Part shown: positions 17,938-26,603 of the stretch, one piece after another | How the letters are laid out: each line of letters opens with the position of its first letter | How positions within the stretch are numbered: position 1 is the first letter of the stretch | Source of the DNA: Massilia sp. Root133 | Lineage (GTDB): Bacteria; Pseudomonadota; Gammaproteobacteria; Burkholderiales; Burkholderiaceae_D | Assembly (NCBI RefSeq): GCF_001426525.1 | Contig: NZ_LMEW01000033.1 | Coordinates: 398,820 to 462,819, forward strand | Length of the DNA: 64,000 bases | Direction: 5' to 3' | Notes under the pieces: model-generated | The model's input: only the letters and a program-made list of their open reading frames with translations | Told to the model about the DNA's origin: nothing | Databases searched by the model: none | Program-made: the position numbers and the translations under genes

Positions 17938-18630
17938 ATGGGTAGATGCACAGCACCAGTAAACGGCCATCGCAGCGCGAGCGCGGCAGCAGCCTGCCCC
18001 GCATGTAGTAGCCGTCGGTCATACTCATATTCGCCTTCGTCTTACTCCTCATCCTATTCCTCGTCGGGGAGCAGCGGGGGCGGCCGGAGTAGCGTCGGCG
18101 GGTACGGCAGCAGTGGAAGGCCCCGTTGGTCGCGAACAGGTTCGTCCTTGGTGTATACGCCTGCCGAGGTGCGGACGCTTACGCCAGTTCGTGAAAACAT
18201 CGAGAAGCGAGCGTCCTTGCCTGATCTTCGGGACGTTTTTCTTTGCCATGCGTGGGACGACCGGAAACGTGCGGCCAAGGAACTGCATGATCTGCTCGAG
18301 TCGCGCGGTGTCTCGGTTTGGTTCAGTGAGAAGGACGTCGTTCTCGGCACGTCGTTGCTCCGCGAAATCGACAAAGGACTGGCGAAGTCGCGAGTCGGGA
18401 TTGTGCTGGTGACCCCCGCACTACTGAGCCGCGTCCGGGGAGAGGGCATCGCCGACAAGGAGCTCTCGGCGCTCCTGGCGCGTGACCTTCTCGTTCCCAT
18501 CGTGCACGGTACGACGTATGACGCGCTCCGCGAAGTTAGCCCCCTGCTTGGCTCGAGAAGCGGCATGAGCACTGCAGAAGATACGATGGCAAATGTCGCG
18601 GCCAAGCTCGCTGAGCTGGTTACCCCTTAG
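17938..18630 (+). CDS. TIR-domain protein with Cys/His N-terminus
   Basis: A 230-residue protein. Residues 1-25 carry Cys4, His11, Cys20 and Cys23 (C-x3-V-x-GH, then CPAC), a possible zinc site. A Ser/Gly/Tyr-rich linker spans residues 27-70. The TIR domain starts at DVFLCHAWDD (99-108), with GVSVWFSEKDVVLGTSLLREI, VGIVLVTPALL and IADKELSALL. Glu175 in the last motif is at the position of the NADase catalytic Glu. It has no sensor domain such as STING, SIR2 or a nucleotide-binding module. It probably depletes NAD in defence or acts as an effector; the trigger is unknown. Confidence 0.85.
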   Translation: MGRCTAPVNGHRSASAAAACPACSSRRSYSYSPSSYSSSYSSSGSSGGGRSSVGGYGSSGRPRWSRTGSSLVYTPAEVRTLTPVRENIEKRASLPDLRDVFLCHAWDDRKRAAKELHDLLESRGVSVWFSEKDVVLGTSLLREIDKGLAKSRVGIVLVTPALLSRVRGEGIADKELSALLARDLLVPIVHGTTYDALREVSPLLGSRSGMSTAEDTMANVAAKLAELVTP

Positions 18631-18818
18631 CGTTATTGCCCACACAGGTTCGCCATTCAGATGGGCTGCTTCGGCGCCTGATGTTTGTGGGTTACTTGGC
18701 GAGCTTGCCTGCGCCGGCCAGGGATCGCAGCCGGCCACACCACACACATCTCAATGCCGATTCTATTCTCGTAAATTAATCCTTCCGAGGACGAGGAACC
18801 ATTAGATAGAGATTTCTG

Positions 18819-19354
18819 ATGTCCCAGACAACGATGGTGGTGTTCGACTGCACGAAGCCAGAGGTGCCGATTCCAATGGCCTCGTTCAGTCTCGTGGATA
18901 ATGGCAACGGCCGGCTTAGGTACGGAACAGACTACCTGCAGCGCGAGGACGCTTTCAGTATCGATCCGAAATATCTTCGGCTTCAGGAGAAAGAAATACC
19001 GGTGTCGCGCCAGCCCGACAACACTTATGGTGCTCTGTCTGACGCTGGCCCAAACACATGGGGTACTAAGTTAAAGATCCAGTTACTGCACAAAGACAAG
19101 AAGCCGTTCCCGGAAAACGCAGTTGAGTGGTTTCTCCAGTCGAAGCACTTCGGATCGGGCTGCTTGGCGTTTGCCGCGCGGCCGGATGAGCCACCGAGGC
19201 TGTGCGAAGTGCCTAGCCGGTCGATGAGCTTAACAAAGCATCTGCTTGACGCTCTTAGCCAATACTTGACCGATCCAGATCGATACCTCGATACCGAGAT
19301 CGTCAATTTGCTTTTTCCAGGTAGTGACCTTGGCGGACTACGCCCGAAGACGAT
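18819..19354 (+). pseudogene. hipA 5' part, interrupted by IS3-family element
   Basis: The N-terminal 178 residues of a HipA-type Ser/Thr kinase toxin: a beta-rich N-terminal subdomain (SFSLVDNGNGRLRYGTDYLQRED), then YGALSDAGPNTWG, FGSGCLAFA and the kinase glycine-loop region DLGGLRPKT. It stops at 19,354 where the insertion sequence begins. With the element and one copy of the 3-bp duplication removed, it joins in frame to the segment from 20,712 to give a 429-residue HipA, the normal length. No HipB-type antitoxin gene is seen immediately upstream. Confidence 0.88.
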
Positions 19355-19393
19355 TAAAGTGGACCCATCAGTCAAGACACTCAGCCGGCTAGT

Positions 19394-20386
19394 TTAAGCT
19401 GTGTCCGTTTCCGTTTCCGCTTCTGCAGCTGCCCGGCGCTGCCCCGTATTGCCGATTTTTTCTTGTTCCAGGTCCGCGTCGCCGAACTTGTCGACGATCA
19501 GCGCACCGCCTCCGACACCGGCGCGGTAGACATGATCCGGCGTCTCATAGCCCAACGCCTGATGCGGTCGCCCGGCGTTGTAGAACGCAAAGTACTGCGC
19601 CAGGCCGACTGTCAGTTCGGCCATGTTGGCGTAGCCCTTCAGGTACACGTCCTCGTACTTTACGTTGCGCCACAAGCGCTCGACGAAGATGTTGTCCAGC
19701 GCCCGTCCGCGCCCGTCCATGCTGATCGCCACGCCTTCGCGCTTGAGCATGCCGGTGAAGGCATCGCTGGTGAACTGCGCGCCCTGGTCGCTGTTGAATA
19801 CCTCGGGCCTGCCGTGGTGGCGCAGCGCGTCTTCCAGGCAGTCCACGCAGAACGACGCATCCATGCTGTTGCTGATGCGCCAGGCCAGCACCCGGCGCGA
19901 GTACCAGTCGATGATCGCCACCAGGTAGGCAAAGCCGCGCGCCAGGCGGATATAGGTCAGATCCGTACTCCACACCTGGTTCGGCCGCGTGACCGCCACT
20001 CCGCGCAACAGGTATGGATAGACCTTGTGCTGCGGATGCGGCTTGCTGGTTGCAGGGCCCGGCGCCATGCCCGCCAGTCCCATTTCCCGCATCAGGCGCT
20101 GCACGCGCTTGCGATTGACCCGGTGTCCTCGACCCCGCAGGAACACCGCCATGCGCCGGCTGCCGTAGAACGGCCGGTTGGTGTACTCCTCGTCGATCAG
20201 GGCGCGCAGTCGGTCGTCTTCCTCGTTCATGCATGCCCGGCGTGTTACCGCTTCCAGTCGCCGATACACTGTCGAACGCGGCACGCCGGCCAGCTCGCAC
20301 TGCATCGTCAGCGGCATCTCGTCTTCCCGCGCAATCCACCGTGCCCGCTCGACAGGGCTCATTCCCCAAGCTTTTTTTTGAGCCAA
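19394..20386 (-). CDS. IS3-family transposase OrfB (DDE integrase core)
   Basis: A 330-residue product, normally made as an OrfAB fusion. An HTH_21-type segment (LIDEEYTNRPFYGSRRMAVFLRGRGHRVNRKRVQRLMREMG) precedes the rve integrase core, with catalytic Asp in WSTDLTYI, Asp in FNSDQGAQFTS and Glu in DNIFVERLWRNVKYE. The C-terminal PHQALGYETPDHVY is standard. Its frame overlaps orfA by 28 bases, and the only start in the overlap is a TTG. Translation by -1 slippage on AAAAAAAA (20372-20379) is therefore likely. Confidence 0.93.
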   Translation of the reverse strand: MAQKKAWGMSPVERARWIAREDEMPLTMQCELAGVPRSTVYRRLEAVTRRACMNEEDDRLRALIDEEYTNRPFYGSRRMAVFLRGRGHRVNRKRVQRLMREMGLAGMAPGPATSKPHPQHKVYPYLLRGVAVTRPNQVWSTDLTYIRLARGFAYLVAIIDWYSRRVLAWRISNSMDASFCVDCLEDALRHHGRPEVFNSDQGAQFTSDAFTGMLKREGVAISMDGRGRALDNIFVERLWRNVKYEDVYLKGYANMAELTVGLAQYFAFYNAGRPHQALGYETPDHVYRAGVGGGALIVDKFGDADLEQEKIGNTGQRRAAAEAETETDTA

Positions 20387-20649
20387 TCCACCTGCATCTT
20401 CAGCTTGCCGATCTCGCTGTACAGCTTGTCCTCGGGACTGCTTTCGTCAACCGGTTTCGGCCCGCGCTTGACGTCGAACAGCGCCCCGGCGTTCTCCAGG
20501 ATCTCCTTCTTCCATTGCGTCACCAACTGCGGATGCACGTCGTGCTCCTGCGCGATCTCGTTGATCGTCTTCACCCCGCGCACCGCTTCCAGCCCGACCT
20601 TGCCCTTGAACTCGGCGCTGTGCACCCTGCGTTTTTTACCTTCACTCAT
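20359..20649 (-). CDS. IS3-family transposase OrfA (HTH)
   Basis: A 96-residue protein with the IS3/IS911 OrfA helix-turn-helix (RRVHSAEFKGKVGLEAVRGVKTINEIAQEHDVHPQLVTQWK). A leucine-zipper-like helix (LYSEIGKLKMQVDWLKKKLGE) mediates multimerisation in the family. The last codons contain the A8 slippery run for frameshifting into orfB. It binds the terminal repeats. Confidence 0.93.
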   Translation of the reverse strand: MSEGKKRRVHSAEFKGKVGLEAVRGVKTINEIAQEHDVHPQLVTQWKKEILENAGALFDVKRGPKPVDESSPEDKLYSEIGKLKMQVDWLKKKLGE

Positions 20650-20711
20650 TCGCTGTCATCCTTTCGCGGACGACAGCTTAAACCACCGTCTCAAATTCGG
20701 GCTCCACTATA

Positions 20712-21468
20712 GATCGTCATGCATGATGGAGTCGAGCACATCGCCAAGTTCAGTCGACCAGACGATCAGTTCGATGTCCCAGCCGTAGAATACGCAACGC
20801 TGCGTCTCGCGCACATGGCCGGGATCACGGTACCCTCGTTCGAATTGCTCCAGATCGGCGCCCACTCCGTATTCCTGACCGAGCGCTTCGATCGCACCGA
20901 CGGCGGGGGTAGGATCCATTACCTGAGCGCGAACAGCTTACTTCGCCCGAGGGCTCTCAGTCCAGACGGGCGCGAATACAAGACCTCGTTCTCGTACGCT
21001 GCAATCGCGGAGGCACTGCAGCCACGAAACCACGCGGCACCAGTCGACGCTCATGAGCTGTTCCGACGCATGGTCTTGAACATCATGGTTGGGAATGTCG
21101 ACGACCACTTGCGCAACCACGCGCTCCTGATGAAGGAGCCTGGCGTTTTCAGACTCTCGCCGGCTTTTGATATTTGTCCTCACCTTGAGGCACCGTCACG
21201 GCCGCAGTACATCGGTGTTGGCGCTTTTGGCCCGGCCAGCACGATCCAAAATGCACTCTCGCAGTGCGAACGATTCTTCCTTACTCGTGACGAAGCCGCT
21301 GCGATCGTAGCAGAAGTGAAGGACGTAGCGTCACGGTGGCGCGATGTGTTTGCAGACTCCGGCATTAACGTGACCGACCGCTATCGACTAGCCGGCTGCT
21401 TCGCGGCGGCTGACGAAGCTGAGACTGTTCAAGTCAATCTGGGCTTAGACTTGGCAGATCCAAGCTAG
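20712..21468 (+). pseudogene. hipA 3' part (kinase domain), separated by IS
   Basis: The C-terminal about 250 residues of HipA. It includes HIAKFSRPDDQFD (ATP-binding Lys region), PAVEYATLRLAHMAGI, VFLTERFDR, the catalytic loop MVGNVDDHLRNHALL and the metal-binding SPAFDICPH. An in-frame ATG at 20719 could initiate a truncated product, but without the N-terminal lobe it should not be a working kinase. HipA toxins phosphorylate glutamyl-tRNA synthetase or similar targets to halt growth; whether this one did is unknown. Confidence 0.88.
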
Positions 21469-21803
21469 AAGCCTCGGCCAAATGAAAAGCGGATATGGAA
21501 TAACAGTAATTAGTCGTCGAGAGCTGCTGTTCAGGTAGATTGTCAATGAGCCGAAACCGAAGTAGGCAGGCCTTGAAGCGGCCTTATCACCCGCATTAGC
21601 CGGCTAACAACGGACAGGTTTCCGAGCCGAAATTCCCGGGCGAGCGCAGGCTTAAACTGCAGGATTAAACGTTTACTGAATCGCTTCCGTTTACATGGCC
21701 CTGCGTTTTTACACAGCCTGGACCAAGAGCAGACATGCTCGACTTCAGCAATAGCTCGTATTCCACGCCCACAGTGTACTGACATTGCACCTATGAAAAA
21801 GAC
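21469..21803. other. 335-bp region without a gene
   Basis: Only short unsupported frames on either strand, with no RNA, repeat or element end recognised. It probably contains the promoter of the downstream phosphatase gene. Confidence 0.4.
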
Positions 21804-22304
21804 ATGAACAGGACTAAAGTTAGACTGGCCGTTTTCGACTTAGACGAAACCTTGGTGCACGCCACCGAGGTACCTTTGCCATACCCACACAGCTTCCGGG
21901 TTGGCCCCTATTTCGTTTATGTCAGACCGTTTGCAGCAGAGCTGATCAGAGCCAGTGCTTCGTGGTTCGATGTCGCAGTTTGGTCCTCATCGAGTGAGCG
22001 GTATGTGGAGGCGGTCACCGCAGAACTGTTCGGCACAAAGTTCCCAGTAAAGTTTTCATGGTCGGTGTCGAAGTGCGTTCAGAAAATTGATGCTAGAAGT
22101 AACGGCTATGTGTACGTGAAAGACTTACGCAAAATGATGAAACACGGATATGCAGTGGACGAGATTATCATGATTGACGATAGTCCTGAGAAACTGCAAC
22201 GGCAGCCAACACGGCATCTTTGCCTCCCAGCTTTCACGGGCGATCCATCAGACGAAGAACTTCTCAACATTATCGAGCGACTAAAGACAATAGCGAAAGT
22301 GTGA
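21804..22304 (+). CDS. HAD-superfamily FCP1/NLI-interacting-factor-like phosphatase
   Basis: A 166-residue protein with the HAD motif I FDLDETLVH (Asp12, Asp14). VGPYFVYVRPFAAELIRAS and FDVAVWSSSSERYVEAV give motif II (Ser/Thr). A Lys in the central region and EIIMIDDSPEKLQ give the acidic motif III. This is the compact FCP1/SCP fold, better known from eukaryotes and found sporadically in bacterial islands. It may dephosphorylate a protein or small molecule. No partner gene is evident. An imperfect hairpin GGAACG-CCACG-CGTTCC lies downstream at 22362-22378. Confidence 0.8.
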   Translation: MNRTKVRLAVFDLDETLVHATEVPLPYPHSFRVGPYFVYVRPFAAELIRASASWFDVAVWSSSSERYVEAVTAELFGTKFPVKFSWSVSKCVQKIDARSNGYVYVKDLRKMMKHGYAVDEIIMIDDSPEKLQRQPTRHLCLPAFTGDPSDEELLNIIERLKTIAKV

Positions 22305-22508
22305 AGAAAACGTGTGACTTCTCGACAGATTGAAGGAAGCGTTTCAGAAACGGGAGATAATGGAACGCCACGCGTTCCGGGGGCGTTATTAGCTAAAACT
22401 CGCGAGCAATTAGAATCAGCACAGCGACGATAACGGATCCGCCGTCGCGGCTACACGGCTTGTCACTGTGCTGACGAATAGAACCCGAGCTGAAGACCCG
22501 TATTCCGC

Positions 22509-22958
22509 TTATTTAACTGCTGAAACGACGTAGTTCGATCCTTGCTGGGTGAACTCAACGTCCACTTTCTTTCCGACTGCGAGCTTGTCGAGCAAAGACT
22601 TGTCCTTGACGCCGAAAGTCATCGTCATTGCCGGCCAGTTCAGGGTCTTTACCTGGTCATGGGCAAGTGTCACCTTGCCGTTGGCCGGATCTACCGATTT
22701 CACCACGGCTGACGTCTTGTGTACTGTGCTTTCCTTGGAGGTACCGTGGACTTTGCTGTCGGCAGTGTTCTCCTTCATCATGTCCTTACATCCCTCCATA
22801 TTCATGCCTTTCATATTGTTCATGTCCATGCCTTTCATATCCTTCATGTCCATGCAACCCTTTTTCATTTCCATACCCTTCATATCGCCTGTCTGACCGA
22901 AGGCGGTCCCTGAGATGGTCAGTGCAGAAATAAAGGCCAGTTGGGCAAAACGTTTCAT
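22509..22958 (-). CDS. CusF-like periplasmic copper/silver-binding protein with Met-rich N-terminus
   Basis: A 149-residue protein. The start at 22958 (RBS GGAGAAAT) gives the signal peptide MKRFAQLAFISALTISGTAFG. A Met/Lys/Asp-rich repeat region (MKGMEMKK, MDMKDMKGMDMNNM) with two Cys precedes a CusF-type OB-fold domain with VTLAHDQVKTLNWPAMTMTF. The conserved Trp and two Met that bind Cu(I)/Ag(I) are present. It is last in the cusCBA operon and presumably hands copper to CusB. The Met-rich extension is unusual for CusF. Confidence 0.85.
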   Translation of the reverse strand: MKRFAQLAFISALTISGTAFGQTGDMKGMEMKKGCMDMKDMKGMDMNNMKGMNMEGCKDMMKENTADSKVHGTSKESTVHKTSAVVKSVDPANGKVTLAHDQVKTLNWPAMTMTFGVKDKSLLDKLAVGKKVDVEFTQQGSNYVVSAVK

Positions 22959-23046
22959 GAGATTTCTCCTCAAGTGAATAAAAGAAAAGTCTTGCATCCA
23001 CGACGGGACGCCAAGTGTTGTGGCTAAGATCGCCGTTACGGGTTTA

Positions 23047-23304
23047 TTAATGATCGGATTGCAGCTTTGACTTGTTCATCATTTCCATGCACGCCTTCAT
23101 CATCTGTTCCCTGTCGGCTTGATTACCCGGCAGTTGCACGTTTTTCTGCTGCTCTTCTTGGGCGCGCTGAGCCTGTTCCTGTCGCATGCGCTCCGCCTTG
23201 ACCTTGCGTCCATGCTCGATGATTTGCCAATCAGGACCTGCGAACGCCGGCAAAGCGGTAGCGAATGACGCTGCGCCGAGTAAGGTGAGAAAGAATTTTT
23301 TCAT
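23047..23304 (-). CDS. Small secreted Gln/Met-rich protein in cus operon
   Basis: An 85-residue protein. The start at 23304 gives a signal peptide (MKKFFLTLLGAASFATALPAFA). The mature part is charged and helical (RKVKAERMRQEQAQRAQEEQQ) and ends in MMKACMEMMNK, a Met/Cys cluster that could bind copper. No named family is recognised. It lies between cusA and the CusF-like gene. Confidence 0.65.
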   Translation of the reverse strand: MKKFFLTLLGAASFATALPAFAGPDWQIIEHGRKVKAERMRQEQAQRAQEEQQKNVQLPGNQADREQMMKACMEMMNKSKLQSDH

Positions 23305-23426
23305 GATTGACTCCTTTAACGACTGCAAAAATCGAACTCGGCCAAACCTGCCTATGGCAGGTTTTAACCGCCTGCGCTCCGGCCGGGCCAAAGAACCGGA
23401 CTCTTGAGCCACCGTGCAGTGGTAAC

Positions 23427-26400
23427 TCAGGTGGTTTCATAGTTGACCTCCTGGTGTGCAGGTTTCCGTGCGTTCGCTTTTCGTAACTCCCGGCGGCGCA
23501 TTAACAGGTAGACAACTGGAACCACAAACATGGACAGTAATGGCGCGGACAACATGCCGCCGACCATCGGCGCAGCAATACGTTGCATGATTTCCGAGCC
23601 GGTGCCGGACGCGATCATGATCGGAACAAGGCCTGCAATGATCACCGCCACGGTCATGGCCTTTGGCCGGACGCGCTGTACCGCCCCTTCCCGAATGGCG
23701 TCCAACAAATCGGCCTCGGATGACTTTCCGACAGTGACGCGAGCCTCCCAGGCCTGCTTCAGGTAGAGCAGCATGATCACCCCGAACTCGGCCGCGACGC
23801 CGGCAAGGGCAATGAAGCCGACCGCGCTGGCGACAGACAGGTGATGGCCGAGCATCCAGAGCAGCCAGACGCCGCCAGCCAGTGCGAACGGCAGGGTGGC
23901 CATGATCAGGATGGCTTCGTCAAAGCGCTTGAATGTCAGATAGAGAAGGACAAAGATCACCAGCAGCGTCGCCGGTACGACAACCTTGAGCTTCGCGCTG
24001 GCGCGTTCCAGGTATTCGAACTGACCGGACCACGAAATCGAATAGCCAGGCTGCAGCTTGACCTGCTTGGCGACAGCCTGCTGCATGTCCCGCACCACCG
24101 AGCTCATGTCACGCCCGCGGATGTCGACGTACACCCAGCCGGACAGCCGTGCATTTTCGCTCCTGAGCATGGGCGGGCCGTCATTGATGCGGATCGTCGC
24201 TACATCTCCCAGGCGAATCTGTGCGCCGCGCGGCGTCAGGACCGGCAACTGGCGGAGGTTCTCGACTGAATCCCTGACTTCGCGTGGATAGCGGACATTG
24301 ATCGGGAATCGCTGCAGGCCTTCGACGGTCTCGCCGATGTTGTCGCCCCCGACCGCCGCCGACACGACACTCTGAACATCGGCGATATTCAAGCCATAGC
24401 GCGCTGCCTGGTCCCGGTTGATATTGACGTCGACATAACGTCCACCGTTGAGACGTTCGGCAAGTGCCGAAGACACGCCTGGCACCGTCTTGACGATCCG
24501 TTCAATTTCTCCGGCAACGCGATCGATCTCCTGCAGGCTGGTACCGGCCACCTTGACGCCGACCGGACTCTTGATGCCGGTGGCCAGCATGTCAATGCGG
24601 TTCCGGATCGGCGGCACCCAGATGTTGGAAAGCCCTGGCACCTTGACCACGCGGTCCAGTTCCTCCACCAGCTTATCGGTGGTCATTCCCGGCCGCCATT
24701 GATCCCTTGGCTTGAACTGGATGGTGGTCTCAAACATCTCGAGCGGAGCAGGGTCGGTTGCCGTCTCGGCACGTCCCGCCTTGCCGAAGACGCTTTGCAC
24801 TTCCGGTACCGTTTTGATCAGGCGGTCCGTCTGCTGCAACAGCTGCGACACCTTGCCAACCGAAAGCCCTGGTAGCGCCGACGGCATGTAAAGTAGGTCG
24901 CCTTCGTCGAGAGGCGGCATGAATTCGCCGCCGAGCCGGGTCATCGGCCAGACGGTGATGGCGGCAATCACGGCGGCGACGACCAGGGTCGACTTGGGAA
25001 AGCGCAGTACGCCATCGAGTAAGGGCCGGTACAGGACGATCAGGAAGCGATTCAATGGATTCTTCTGTTCATCGGGAATCCGTCCGCGGATCAGGTAACC
25101 CATCAGCACCGGGATCAAGGTGACGGCCAGCCCCGCGGCCGCGGCCATGGAATAAGTCTTGGTGAAGGCGAGCGGCGAGAATAGCCGTCCTTCCTGCGCT
25201 TCCAGCGTGAACACCGGAATGAACGACAGCACGATGATCAACAGCGAAAAGAACAGTGCCGGACCGACTTCGGCGGCGGCGTCGCCAATGACCCGCCAGC
25301 GCGCTTCTCCCTCGAGTTTTGCGCCGGGATGCGTGTGATTCCACGCTTCGATATGCTTGTGCGCGTTCTCGATCATAACGACGGCGGCGTCCACCATGGC
25401 GCCCACCGCGATCGCAATACCGCCGAGCGACATGATGTTCGCATTCACCCCCTGGTAATGCATGACGATGAAGGCGATCAGGATACCGATCGGTAATGTC
25501 ACGATCGCGACCAGCGCGGAGCGCAGATGGAACAGGAAGATTGCACACACCACCGCAACAACGATGAATTCCTCGACCAGCTTATCCCGAAGGTTGTCGA
25601 CAGCCCGCTGGATCAGGTTCGAGCGGTCATAGGTCGGGACAATCTCGACCCCTGGGGGAAGACTCGACTTGAGAGACGCCAGTTTGGCTTTCACCGCCTC
25701 GATAGTCTCCAGTGCATTCTTCCCTGAGCGCATGACGATCACGCCACCTGCCACTTCGCCTTCGCCATTCAGCTCGGAAATGCCACGCCGCATTTCCGGC
25801 CCAAGCTGGATTCGCGCTACGTCACCCAGCAGGACGGGAACGCCAGCCTGGGAGGTCGTCAGTGGAATCTTGCGGAAGTCGTCGAGCGATTGCAGGTAAC
25901 CGCTTGCACGCACCATGTATTCAGCTTCACCCAGCTCGAGCACCGAGCCCCCGGCCTCCTGGTTGGCCTTTTGGACGGCATCGATGATCACGTTATGCGA
26001 AATGTTGTAGGCCCGCAGCTTGTCAGGATCGAGGACGATCTGGTACTGGCGAACCATGCCGCCCAGGCTTGCGACTTCTGACACATTGGGCACCGTCTTG
26101 AGCTCGTACTTGAGGAACCAGTCCTGAAACGCACGCAGCTGCGACAGGTCCATCTTGCCGCTACGGTCAACCAGGGCATACTCGTACACCCAGCCAACTC
26201 CACTGGCATCTGGCCCGAGCGCTGTCTTTGCCTGTGGTGGCAGGCGCGACTGAACCTGGTTCAAATATTCCAGGACGCGCGAGCGTGCCCAGTAGGGATC
26301 GGTGCCGTCCTCGAACAGGATATAGACGAAGGAATCGCCAAAGAAAGAATAGCCGCGCACCGTTTTCGCGCCTGGTACCGACAGCATTGTCGTCGTCAGC

Positions 26401-26603
26401 GGATAGGTGACCTGATTCTCGACAATTTGCGGGGCCTGGCCTGGATAGGACGTGCGGATGATCACTTGCACGTCGGACAAATCGGGCAGTGCGTCCAAAG
26501 GCGTGCGCTGCAGCGCATAGATGCCCCATGCCGTGATGCCGACGGTCGCAAGCAGGACCAGGAAGCGATTGAGGATCGACCAGCGAATGAGTTTGGCGAT
26601 CAT
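23427..26603 (-). CDS. cusA: CusA-type RND heavy-metal efflux pump
   Basis: A 1058-residue inner-membrane pump for Cu(I)/Ag(I). The ATG at 26603 overlaps the cusB stop (ATGA) and begins MIAKLIRWSILNRFLVLL; the longer upstream frame is antisense or shadow. It shows IYALQRTPLDALPDLSDVQV, the transmembrane relay AVGAMVDAAVVMIENAHKHIEAW (the Cu/Ag subgroup signature), and Met-containing porter segments. It has 12 hydrophobic helices and a C-terminal VVPVVYLLMRRREL. It works with CusB and CusC as a trans-envelope complex. Confidence 0.95.
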   Translation of the reverse strand: MIAKLIRWSILNRFLVLLATVGITAWGIYALQRTPLDALPDLSDVQVIIRTSYPGQAPQIVENQVTYPLTTTMLSVPGAKTVRGYSFFGDSFVYILFEDGTDPYWARSRVLEYLNQVQSRLPPQAKTALGPDASGVGWVYEYALVDRSGKMDLSQLRAFQDWFLKYELKTVPNVSEVASLGGMVRQYQIVLDPDKLRAYNISHNVIIDAVQKANQEAGGSVLELGEAEYMVRASGYLQSLDDFRKIPLTTSQAGVPVLLGDVARIQLGPEMRRGISELNGEGEVAGGVIVMRSGKNALETIEAVKAKLASLKSSLPPGVEIVPTYDRSNLIQRAVDNLRDKLVEEFIVVAVVCAIFLFHLRSALVAIVTLPIGILIAFIVMHYQGVNANIMSLGGIAIAVGAMVDAAVVMIENAHKHIEAWNHTHPGAKLEGEARWRVIGDAAAEVGPALFFSLLIIVLSFIPVFTLEAQEGRLFSPLAFTKTYSMAAAAGLAVTLIPVLMGYLIRGRIPDEQKNPLNRFLIVLYRPLLDGVLRFPKSTLVVAAVIAAITVWPMTRLGGEFMPPLDEGDLLYMPSALPGLSVGKVSQLLQQTDRLIKTVPEVQSVFGKAGRAETATDPAPLEMFETTIQFKPRDQWRPGMTTDKLVEELDRVVKVPGLSNIWVPPIRNRIDMLATGIKSPVGVKVAGTSLQEIDRVAGEIERIVKTVPGVSSALAERLNGGRYVDVNINRDQAARYGLNIADVQSVVSAAVGGDNIGETVEGLQRFPINVRYPREVRDSVENLRQLPVLTPRGAQIRLGDVATIRINDGPPMLRSENARLSGWVYVDIRGRDMSSVVRDMQQAVAKQVKLQPGYSISWSGQFEYLERASAKLKVVVPATLLVIFVLLYLTFKRFDEAILIMATLPFALAGGVWLLWMLGHHLSVASAVGFIALAGVAAEFGVIMLLYLKQAWEARVTVGKSSEADLLDAIREGAVQRVRPKAMTVAVIIAGLVPIMIASGTGSEIMQRIAAPMVGGMLSAPLLSMFVVPVVYLLMRRRELRKANARKPAHQEVNYETT

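Larger units (their letters stand above)
19355..20711 (-). mobile_element. IS3-family insertion sequence inside hipA
   Basis: A 1357-bp element with imperfect terminal inverted repeats (TAAAGTGGAC at the left, TATAGTGGAG inward from the right) and a 3-bp target duplication GAT (19352-19354 and 20712-20714). It carries overlapping orfA and orfB on the minus strand with an A8 slippery run. All parts appear intact, so it may be active. GC content is chromosomal-like, higher than the hipA cargo around it. Confidence 0.85.
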
